Positions 1 to 5,417 of a DNA stretch of 5,897 nt are shown in pieces. The position numbers and the translations under genes are program-made. The number at the start of each line of letters is the position of its first letter. The stretch's first letter is position 1. Source of the stretch: Alphaproteobacteria bacterium (lineage in GTDB: Bacteria > Pseudomonadota > Alphaproteobacteria > UBA2136 > UBA6156); contig JAIXXE010000021.1 in assembly GCA_027490875.1 (NCBI GenBank), positions 1 through 5,897 of the forward strand, given 5' to 3'. The notes below the pieces were generated by a model that searched no databases, was not told where the DNA came from, and saw nothing but the letters and a program-made list of their open reading frames with translations.

Positions 1-452
1 ATCAACTAGGCTTTCGCGGTGATCTACAGCGGCTGGCGCTGAAGGCCCCCAACAAGCCCGAGTACGCCGAAGCCTACACGGGGACGGCCAACAGTGCCGG
101 AAATCGACCCAGCCGATTGCTAGCCCTGGCTTTGCCCGCGACTGAGGATTTGGTGGTGGTGAGTTTTAACTTCCGCGATGATGCCCAACGCGACCGCGAA
201 CAGGCCGCCCTGATTGCCAGCTTGCAGGAGAGTAGATTTTTTAGTGAAGAAGCCGCCAAGCGGTTGCAGCCACTCGAGCTTCGCACCTTTCAGGCCGCTG
301 TAGGCGATACAGTCGCGCGGCGTGCGGCGTCGCTGCCGCAAGGGGCGCTGCGGGAAGAATGGTTCCGGGCTATGAATGGGCTTAACCCTGCCGATGAGTT
401 GAAGCCAGGCGTTTGGTACAAACGTGTGGCTGATGTAAATATTATTGAATAA
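1..452 (+). CDS. C-terminal part of a probable M48 (Ste24p-like) family metalloprotease, 5'-truncated by the window edge
   Basis: The reading frame is open from the first complete codon at position 3 to the TAA at 450-452, giving 149 residues with no start in the window. The zinc-binding HExxH catalytic part must lie upstream and is not seen. What is visible resembles the C-terminal region of alphaproteobacterial periplasmic M48 peptidases. Around residues 71-95 there is a helix and strand pattern (IASLQESRFFSEEAAKRLQP), then a LysM-like module with GDTV at 101-104, MNGL at 124-127 and LKPG at 133-136, followed by KRV. Family members commonly end with 'PGDTVASLA ... NGL ... LxPGQxVK'. In that family such proteins are Zn-dependent envelope proteases, often with TPR repeats, of the BepA/YfgC type. 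The SIMPL gene follows after 24 bases, so the two probably share a transcript. The assignment rests on tail motifs only; another LysM-like envelope protein is possible. Confidence 0.55.
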   Translation, partial: QLGFRGDLQRLALKAPNKPEYAEAYTGTANSAGNRPSRLLALALPATEDLVVVSFNFRDDAQRDREQAALIASLQESRFFSEEAAKRLQPLELRTFQAAVGDTVARRAASLPQGALREEWFRAMNGLNPADELKPGVWYKRVADVNIIE

Positions 453-463
453 CACTGAACAAT

Positions 464-488
464 AAGGAGTATAGTGATGAAGAAGGAG
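464..488 (+). promoter_or_regulatory. two consecutive Shine-Dalgarno sites in front of the first SIMPL gene
   Basis: AAGGAG occurs at 464-469, seven bases before ATG 477, and again at 483-488, nine bases before the in-frame ATG 498. The second lies inside the first reading frame. A GTG at 474 is also in frame, but only four bases from the first site. Both ATG starts are well placed for ribosome binding, so the motif alone does not settle the start. Confidence 0.6.
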
Positions 489-1220
489 AGCTCCGACATG
501 TCAAAATTCCCTAACCTTTCGCCCGAATGGCAGCTTAATCAATTGCTTTGGGTAGTGGCAGCCTTGGCCTTTGCCTGGGTTTTGGGTAGCCAGATTGCCA
601 GTATGCGCACCGCCGACCGCACTGTGCAGGTACGCGGTGCTGCCGAGCTGCCCGTACGCGCCGATATTGCAACGTGGACTCTGGGGGTTACAGGCACTGC
701 CGACGAGCTGGCTGCGGCCCAAGCTCAAGTAAGTGCCGACAGCAAAAAGATTCGGGACTTTTTACAGGCCCAAGGTGTCCCCGAGGCCGACCTTGGCCGA
801 CTTAATGTAAGCGTGAGCGACGCCCGCGCGAATCAGTACAACAATGGTTACACGGGGCCACGTTTTAGTGTACAGGGCGGGGTATTGGTGCGTACGCAGG
901 CATTGGAAGCCTTGCAGCAGGCGCGAAATAATCTGGATCGGTTGGTTGGCCAGGGCGTGGTGCTCACCAGCAGTTGGGGCCCGAATTATGCCTTTACCAA
1001 GCTCAACGATTATAAACCTGAATTGTTAAGCAAAGCCACCGATGCCGCGCGGGATGCCGCCGAACAGTTTGCCAAGGATAGCGGCGCCAAGGTGATTGGG
1101 ATTCGGCGCGCGACCCAAGGCAGCGTGGAAGTGCTTGGGCGCGATGACTTTACCGGTGAATCGGAGCAGATTGATAAGCGCCTGCGCTTGGTCACGACAG
1201 TTAATTACGATATTCGCTAG
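477..1220 (+). CDS. membrane-anchored SIMPL-domain protein (DUF541, YggE-like)
   Basis: A 247-residue protein from ATG 477; an equally plausible start is ATG 498, seven residues shorter. A hydrophobic segment at residues 23-41 (LLWVVAALAFAWVLGSQIA), followed by R44, predicts an N-terminal signal anchor, with the rest in the periplasm. The body from about residue 47 to 247 reads as one SIMPL domain: an opening VQVRGAAELPVRADIATW strand pair, a helical middle, YAFTKLND at 171-178, a helix rich in Ala (residues 185-200) and the closing KRLRLVTTVNYDI (234-246) typical of this family. SIMPL proteins are widespread in Gram-negative envelopes; E. coli YggE is linked to oxidative stress, but no enzymatic activity is established. 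The gene probably belongs with the upstream protease gene (24-base gap) and precedes a second SIMPL gene. Family membership is confident; a specific role is not. Confidence 0.85.
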   Translation: MKKESSDMSKFPNLSPEWQLNQLLWVVAALAFAWVLGSQIASMRTADRTVQVRGAAELPVRADIATWTLGVTGTADELAAAQAQVSADSKKIRDFLQAQGVPEADLGRLNVSVSDARANQYNNGYTGPRFSVQGGVLVRTQALEALQQARNNLDRLVGQGVVLTSSWGPNYAFTKLNDYKPELLSKATDAARDAAEQFAKDSGAKVIGIRRATQGSVEVLGRDDFTGESEQIDKRLRLVTTVNYDIR

Positions 1221-1318
1221 CCTTAGGTAAGGTTAGCTCTTGCGTCCAAAGCGGTTGCGTTCAACGATAGGCCACCATAACTGCCCACAACCGCACCAAA
1301 CAAAAGAAAGCCCTTGCG

Positions 1319-2083
1319 ATGAAGACCTATCTGTTGCCCCTGTTCATGGTAGCCCTCGCTACCCCCGCAATGGCACAGGATTGCACCCAATGCCGCAAGG
1401 ATGACGGCAGCACGGCGCTCACGCTTTCTGCTGAAGCCCGCCGCACCGTACAGCAAGACCGCGTGATGGCGACGCTGAATGTAGAAGGCACCGGCAAGAC
1501 CGTGCAGGCCGCACAAGCGCAAGTGAACGAAAAAATGCAGCAGGCTCGGGCGCTCTATACCAAAGTTCAGGGGCTGAAGGTAACAACTGCCGGTTACAAT
1601 ACGTGGAAAAGTTACCCCCCCGAACCAGCGCCACGACCCGACGGTACACCGCGCTGGAGCCCAGCCGAGCGTGAGGCCAAGGCCTTTTGGCAGGCCAATC
1701 AGCAGCTCAACATCGATGGCAGCAACCGTGATGACCTGCTTAATTTGGTCGGGGCCTTGCAGCAAGCTGGTTTTGGAGTCAATGGCCTTAATTTTTACCT
1801 AAGCCGCGATGCCAGCGATGCCCTGCGCGATGACTTAACGACCGAAGCCCTGAAGAACATTCGTACCCGTGCCAGCAGCATGGCGAAGGCCTTGGGCATG
1901 AACAAAGTAAGGTTCGTGCGGATTGACACCAACGGCTTTAACCCGCAACCCGTGGCATTTAACACCATGGTTCGCAGCATGGCGATGAAGGCAGAAGATG
2001 CGTCGATGCCCACACCTGTGGCCCAGGGTGGCGAAAGCGATGTGCAGGTGAACGTGACGGCCGAAGTACGCCTAAGCGAGTAA
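1319..2083 (+). CDS. secreted SIMPL-domain protein (DUF541, YggE-like), second copy
   Basis: A 254-residue protein. Residues 1-20 form a clear Sec signal peptide (Lys2, a hydrophobic core LLPLFMVALA, and an AMAQ cleavage region), so the mature protein should be periplasmic, or in or near the outer membrane. The rest fits the secreted YggE-type SIMPL layout: LTLSAEARRTVQQDRVMATLNVEGTG at about 34-59, the VNEKMQQA helix (69-76), GLKVTTAGYNTW (85-96), a proline-rich loop (100-114), WQANQQLNIDG (124-134), a long helix with SMAKALGM (187-194) and a terminal strand VQVNVTAEVRL (242-252). It is only distantly similar to the SIMPL protein upstream. Only a weak ribosome site precedes the ATG (GAAAG at 1306-1310). 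A CxxC pair (C22, C25) sits just after the predicted cleavage site; the sequence before C22 does not make a lipobox. The gene is followed by a hairpin terminator. Function is unproven. Confidence 0.85.
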   Translation: MKTYLLPLFMVALATPAMAQDCTQCRKDDGSTALTLSAEARRTVQQDRVMATLNVEGTGKTVQAAQAQVNEKMQQARALYTKVQGLKVTTAGYNTWKSYPPEPAPRPDGTPRWSPAEREAKAFWQANQQLNIDGSNRDDLLNLVGALQQAGFGVNGLNFYLSRDASDALRDDLTTEALKNIRTRASSMAKALGMNKVRFVRIDTNGFNPQPVAFNTMVRSMAMKAEDASMPTPVAQGGESDVQVNVTAEVRLSE

Positions 2084-2099
2084 CAGCAATAACCTAACG

Positions 2100-2119
2100 A
2101 CGCCCCTGCGGGGGCGTTT
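2100..2119. terminator. hairpin between convergent genes, probable intrinsic terminator
   Basis: ACGCCCC (2100-2106) pairs perfectly with GGGGCGT (2111-2117) across a TGCG loop, a seven-base-pair, six-GC stem. On the plus strand it begins 17 bases after the SIMPL stop codon and ends in TTT, a short U tract. On the minus strand it starts directly at the holC stop codon (2118-2120) but lacks a following T run. It could therefore serve the plus-strand operon well and the minus-strand one poorly. Confidence 0.6.
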
Positions 2120-2618
2120 AGACTTTGCCTACCCAACGGCCGTTTTCCTGCTTGTAATACTGCAGCGTTTGCCCCGCTGCTTTGTGCTGTTGGTAGAGCA
2201 AACGTGCCCTTTCAACATCGGCGGGCATGGCGCTGAACAGGTAACAAATCTTTTCGGGCGTACAGGTTAGCAGGGGTGCCAACGCGCTTTCGGCGCCTGC
2301 CAAAACAATTGGCAGCCTTGGCCCCTTATGGTGCGCCATAAAGGCTGTGCAGTCTGCGTCCTCCTCGAGGTTTATCAGTAAAACAGGCTGACGGTCGGGG
2401 CGGCCTTTGGCGGGTGTGCCGTGCGGCAAAAAACTGCTCGGCCCCAAGTTACCGAGGCCACCCCAAAGCCCTTCATCGAGTCGTTGAGCCCGCGTGGCCG
2501 TGGGTGCTATCACCAGCACCGGGGAGTTATCAATCGCTTTGGAAAGGAGAGGGGGGAGTACGGTATCAACACCCGCAGGCATGGTATCCTGAACCTGATA
2601 AAACGCCAACGTTGTCAT
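2118..2618 (-). CDS. holC: DNA polymerase III chi subunit
   Basis: A 166-residue protein matching the HolC pattern from end to end: MTTLAFYQVQ at the N-terminus; LPPLLSKAIDNSPVLVIAP (21-39), corresponding to the conserved 'LL.KA...G.RVLI' strand-helix unit; RLDEGLW (46-52); FLPHG (63-67), the family signature; QPVLLIN (77-83); and ERARLLYQQHKAAGQTLQYYKQ ending in GRWVGKV (136-166). Usual length is about 145-150, so it is slightly long. Chi is a clamp-loader accessory that in E. coli links the holoenzyme to single-stranded-DNA-binding protein and pairs with psi (HolD). The ATG at 2618-2616 overlaps the TGA of the GNAT gene as ATGA, with no strong ribosome site of its own, so translation likely depends on the upstream gene. 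In E. coli holC directly follows pepA; here two genes intervene. Confidence 0.9.
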   Translation of the reverse strand: MTTLAFYQVQDTMPAGVDTVLPPLLSKAIDNSPVLVIAPTATRAQRLDEGLWGGLGNLGPSSFLPHGTPAKGRPDRQPVLLINLEEDADCTAFMAHHKGPRLPIVLAGAESALAPLLTCTPEKICYLFSAMPADVERARLLYQQHKAAGQTLQYYKQENGRWVGKV

Positions 2619-3070
2619 AGCGCGCGTCGCATCTGGGTTAAACCTTCCCCCATGGGAGTTTTTAGCTCTTCGGGGTTCCAGCTGTGCTCTTCAAAACCAC
2701 AGGCGCGGTAGTAGCCAACTGCGGATTCGTCGGCATTCACCACCATGTCGGTGCCGCCTTGGTCTCGCGCCCGCTGCAGGGTTTGCATCAGCATGGTCCG
2801 CCCCAAGCCTTGGCCTTGGAAGGCTTTGTCAATCGCCACCAACCGAACGCAAAAACGCCCATTTCCAAGGTCATCCAGCCGCGTGGTGCCTACGCCAACC
2901 TCATTCAGTAGAAAAAGCAATGGGGTATGATTGGGCTTAGTCTCATCGGGGTGGTTGGGATTATAAAGGGGGGTGGTACGGCCACGGGCGTCCCATAGCT
3001 CGGCCTTACGGATACGGTGGTACGCGGCCCACATGGCAGGGGTGGTAACCTGAACGAGGGTAGCAACCAT
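2615..3070 (-). CDS. GNAT-family N-acetyltransferase
   Basis: A 151-residue protein. The frame is open further upstream to 3112, but the ATG at 3070-3068 is the sensible start because it forms a TAATG overlap with the stop of the SOUL gene. The GNAT fold is clear: strand GVGTTRLDDLG (59-69), RFCVRLVAI (72-80) leading into the acetyl-CoA pyrophosphate loop Q85-G-Q-G88-L-G90 with its helix RTMLMQTLQRAR (91-102), then VNADESAVGYYRACGFE (111-127), the usual motif-B helix and strand that close the fold. Residues 30-55, with PLYNPNHPDETKPNH, form a polar insertion before the central strands. The protein should transfer an acetyl group from acetyl-CoA to an amine, but the substrate cannot be read from sequence. 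It has no signal peptide, so it is cytoplasmic. It sits between SOUL and holC with overlaps on both sides. Confidence 0.85.
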   Translation of the reverse strand: MVATLVQVTTPAMWAAYHRIRKAELWDARGRTTPLYNPNHPDETKPNHTPLLFLLNEVGVGTTRLDDLGNGRFCVRLVAIDKAFQGQGLGRTMLMQTLQRARDQGGTDMVVNADESAVGYYRACGFEEHSWNPEELKTPMGEGLTQMRRAL

Positions 3071-3672
3071 TAGGGCGAAACTTCCAGCCAAAGTTCGTTG
3101 CGGCGATTCCACGGCAAGGTGAAGGGGTCGTTAAAGACCTGACGTTCAACTTTGCCCTTTGGCTTTAGCTGATGTGACCGCAGCCAATCGCGCAACAAGC
3201 CCTCGTGTTTGGCAGCCGCCGCATCGGTAAGCCACCAACTGAACTGAATGCTCGCAATGCGGCGGGTTGGCACTTCCACAATCTTGATGCGCGCATCGGC
3301 GGGTTTGGGCAACGTTGCACTGGTGTAGCGGCTGGGCATGAAAAACCGCATGTACGCTTGGCCTTCGCTCTGCGCAGTGGTTACGGGTGCGGTCATGCCA
3401 ATCGCCCGCTCGACCGTCACGGGGGCAGTCATGCCAATCTTGCCCGAAGGGTATTCGGTAAAGATATAGTTGGCCAGAATCCGGAAGGCTTGGTTCATGC
3501 TGGCGTCGTCGCCGGTTAGGGTAAGGTCGGCAGCGAGCTGGGCCGGATAGTCACGCAGCGCAAAGGCACCTTCGGTTTTCACGAGGGTGTAAGCGGGTTC
3601 AGGTGTATCGGCCATTGTCTTGGTTCCAATCAGCATTGTGCAGAATAAGAGGAGAAGGAGGAGGGCTTTCAT
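3070..3672 (-). CDS. secreted SOUL haem-binding family protein
   Basis: A 200-residue protein with a Sec signal peptide: Lys2, a hydrophobic run through about residue 16, and likely cleavage near A21. The mature part follows the bacterial SOUL pattern: YTLVKTEGAFALRDYP (28-43), a helix ASMNQAFRILANYIF (57-71), KIGMTAPVT (78-86), RRIASIQFSWW (137-147) and the diagnostic FNDPFTLPWNRRNELWLEV (180-198). Eukaryotic p22HBP/SOUL members bind haem or porphyrin; binding by bacterial exported members is mostly untested, so the ligand is a guess. IGMTAPVT occurs twice. No good ribosome site precedes the ATG at 3672-3670. The gene lies 53 bases after pepA and its stop overlaps the GNAT start, so it may be read from the pepA promoter or from a weak local one in the AT-rich gap. 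Confidence 0.88.
   Translation of the reverse strand: MKALLLLLLFCTMLIGTKTMADTPEPAYTLVKTEGAFALRDYPAQLAADLTLTGDDASMNQAFRILANYIFTEYPSGKIGMTAPVTVERAIGMTAPVTTAQSEGQAYMRFFMPSRYTSATLPKPADARIKIVEVPTRRIASIQFSWWLTDAAAAKHEGLLRDWLRSHQLKPKGKVERQVFNDPFTLPWNRRNELWLEVSP
3380..3439. repeat. 36-base-period internal duplication within the SOUL gene
   Basis: Bases 3380-3403 and 3416-3439 are alike at 21 of 24 positions. They encode the repeated octapeptide IGMTAPVT (residues 79-86 and 91-98) with a 12-residue period. Doubling of this segment is familiar in bacterial SOUL proteins, so it is probably a family trait rather than a recent event. Confidence 0.7.
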
Positions 3673-3725
3673 TCGGTGAGTCTACAGCATGAGATATAAA
3701 AAATCGCTAGGATTACTAACCTATT

Positions 3726-5333
3726 TTAAAGCATTTTCCGTGGGCGGCCACGGCCACGTTTAGCACCGGTCGCATCCAGGGCAACTGCGGTGGCCTTGGC
3801 CGGGCGCCCACGGCGCTTGGCAGAGACATTGTCGGCCTGTTGCAAGCCTTCCAGCCATGCCACCAGCAGGCGCTGGCCAAAGCCGGTGCCACCCGCCAGG
3901 TGCTTATTGCTGCCGGCAATTTTCTCGGCGTTGGCGGTGCCAGCAATATCCAGGTGCGCCCAGGAAGTCTTGCCCACAAACTTTTTCACAAAGGTTGCAC
4001 CTACGCTGGCACCACCCCAGCCACCGGCACTGTCGTTACAGATATCAGCAACATCGCTCTTGCTTTGGTAGTCGTCATCGCTGGGCAGTTCCCACAGCAG
4101 TTCGCCCACACTCTCGCCAGCCTTTTTCAGCTGGTTGCCAAGGGCATCCTTGTTGGTGAAAAGCCCTGCGTACTTAGCACCCAAGGCAACCATGCAGGCG
4201 CCCGTGAGGGTTGCCAAATCCACCAACGCTTCGGGTTTGAACTTTTCAAGGGTATAGGCCACCGCATCGGCCAGCACCAAACGGCCTTCGGCGTCGGTAT
4301 GGCCAATTTCTACCGTGGTCCCGTTGTAGGCCTTATACACGCTATCCATCACAAAGCTGGTGGTGCCAATCATGTTCATGGCGCAGGCCATGGTGCCGAC
4401 CACATTCACCTTGGCCTTGCGGGCAGCCAGTGCCTGCATGGCACCCAGCACGGCGGCGGCACCCGACATATCGAACTTCATCCCACGCATGGAATTACCG
4501 GGCTTGACGTTATAGCCGCCGGTGTCGAACATAATCCCCTTGCCCACAATCGCGTAGGTGGGGGCATCCTTGCCGGCGCCCGTGTAGTGCATGGTAATCA
4601 GGCGGGGTTGGTCGGCCTCGGCGGCGCTGCCGCCCACTGCCAACATAAGGTTACACCCCATTTTTTTAAGCTGCTTTTCTTCAAAAACTTCCACCTTTAT
4701 GCCAAGCTTTTCCAGCTTCTTGGCTTCATCGGCCATGTACTGCGGGTTGGCCAGATTGGGCGGAGTATTTTGTGCGGTGCGGGTGGTGTCGTTCCCTGCC
4801 AGCAGCTTTTGCGTGAGCGGCCATTGCTCTTCAACCTCGCGCGCGCTGCGGGTTGAGGTAAGAATTGTAAGGCTTTCAAAGCAGGGCTGCTGATGGTCTT
4901 TCAGCTCGGTCTTGAAATGGTCGTAGCGGTACATGGCCATGTGAATGCCTTCAGCCATTTTAAGGGCGCATTCGGTGGTGTTGGCGGTTAGGTCGCCCAG
5001 CGCCACGGTGGCCTCTTTCACGCCCAGGCTATCGAGCGATTTCCCCAGCGCCAAGCCAATGTGCCACCAACTGGCAGTGCTATCGGTCAGCTTACCAACC
5101 CCAACCACCACCACTTGCCGGATAGCCCCGCCACCTACAGTAAGGCGGGTTACTTCACCCAGGCCGCCTTGGTAGCGGCTGCCCTTAAGCGCGGCCTTGA
5201 TAAACCCGCCCAAGGCTTCATCCACCACTTGTCCTGCTGGCGTAAGCTTGCCACCTTTTTCGGCAAAGACAACCACCTGTTTTTTAGCGGCATTCGGGGT
5301 AAGACGTTGAGCAGAAAGTGTGAAGTGTGGCAT
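3726..5333 (-). CDS. pepA: M17 leucyl aminopeptidase with a C-terminal AT-hook-like tail
   Basis: A 535-residue protein that removes N-terminal residues from peptides using two metal ions in the cytoplasm; family members usually form hexamers. The frame stays open to 5396, but ATG 5333-5331 is preferred: it gives the normal MPHFTLSAQR N-terminus and has AAGAAGAA shortly upstream. The N-terminal macro-like domain is about 1-190; the catalytic domain is about 195-495. Expected metal and catalytic residues are present: K265 and D270 in VGKGIMFDTGG, K277, D288 in KFDMSGAA, and D347, E349 and R351 in HTDAEGR. DLATLTGA (372-379) and WAHLDIAGTA (458-467) also match. Two oddities: the canonical Asn of NTDAEGR is His345, and the usual PGD loop upstream reads VMDS. 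Residues 506-533 add two basic RGRP motifs not found in E. coli PepA (503 residues). It is divergent from lptF and heads the minus-strand gene cluster. Confidence 0.93.
   Translation of the reverse strand: MPHFTLSAQRLTPNAAKKQVVVFAEKGGKLTPAGQVVDEALGGFIKAALKGSRYQGGLGEVTRLTVGGGAIRQVVVVGVGKLTDSTASWWHIGLALGKSLDSLGVKEATVALGDLTANTTECALKMAEGIHMAMYRYDHFKTELKDHQQPCFESLTILTSTRSAREVEEQWPLTQKLLAGNDTTRTAQNTPPNLANPQYMADEAKKLEKLGIKVEVFEEKQLKKMGCNLMLAVGGSAAEADQPRLITMHYTGAGKDAPTYAIVGKGIMFDTGGYNVKPGNSMRGMKFDMSGAAAVLGAMQALAARKAKVNVVGTMACAMNMIGTTSFVMDSVYKAYNGTTVEIGHTDAEGRLVLADAVAYTLEKFKPEALVDLATLTGACMVALGAKYAGLFTNKDALGNQLKKAGESVGELLWELPSDDDYQSKSDVADICNDSAGGWGGASVGATFVKKFVGKTSWAHLDIAGTANAEKIAGSNKHLAGGTGFGQRLLVAWLEGLQQADNVSAKRRGRPAKATAVALDATGAKRGRGRPRKML
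3735..3818 (-). other. region of pepA encoding two AT-hook-like motifs
   Basis: The last 30 codons of pepA encode KRRGRPAK (residues 506-513) and KRGRGRPRK (525-533), joined by an 11-residue Ala-rich linker. RGRP flanked by Lys and Arg is the core of the AT-hook, which binds the minor groove of AT-rich DNA. The two copies also look alike in DNA (around 3741-3755 and 3801-3815, 13 of 15 bases), suggesting a small duplication. Whether they bind DNA here is inference. Confidence 0.7.
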
Positions 5334-5367
5334 ATAAAATTCTTCTTTACGGGTTGAACAGTGGCGT

Positions 5368-5396
5368 ACTTTAGGGCGTCTTGCGCATCGAGGCAA
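5368..5396 (-). promoter_or_regulatory. candidate sigma-70-type promoter for pepA
   Basis: Read on the minus strand, TTGCCT (5396-5391) and TAAAGT (5373-5368) each match four of six consensus bases and are separated by exactly 17 bases. Transcription would begin near 5361, leaving a leader of roughly 28 bases that contains the AAGAAGAA ribosome site. The assignment is by motif only. Confidence 0.35.
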
Positions 5397-5409
5397 GCAC
5401 GTTTATGGT
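5381..5409 (+). promoter_or_regulatory. weak candidate promoter for lptF
   Basis: TTGCGC (5381-5386) and TATGGT (5404-5409) are 17 bases apart and overlap the candidate pepA promoter. A start point near 5416 would leave almost no leader before the ATG at 5418. The -35 matches consensus at only three of six positions, so this is a suggestion. Confidence 0.2.
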
Positions 5410-5417
5410 AATGCTGC

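Noticed and set aside
1221..1318. The 98-base gap between the two SIMPL genes, including the near-palindrome CCTTAGGTAAGG at 1221-1232
   Set aside because: The palindrome's two-base centre makes it a poor hairpin, and TTGCGT boxes at 1240 and 1255 lack a matching -10 at proper spacing. I see no supported regulatory element here.
1223..1765. A 180-codon minus-strand open frame across the SIMPL intergenic gap and the second SIMPL gene
   Set aside because: It overlaps a well-supported SIMPL gene, has no recognisable domain and no convincing start context.
3071..3112. Upstream extension of the GNAT reading frame (14 more codons)
   Set aside because: The extension lies within the SOUL coding end, whereas the ATG at 3070 gives a normal GNAT N-terminus and a typical TAATG coupling junction.
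3698..3723. Possible terminator after pepA (TAGG...CCTA followed by six T on the minus strand)
   Set aside because: The stem has only four uninterrupted pairs and the T run is four bases away, so it is too weak to call. The AT-rich stretch might instead hold a promoter, but no good -35/-10 pair was found.
3840..4856. A 338-codon open frame on the plus strand opposite pepA
   Set aside because: It is fully antisense to a gene with an unmistakable M17 signature, its predicted product is rich in His and Gly with no recognisable fold, and it follows from the codon bias of pepA.
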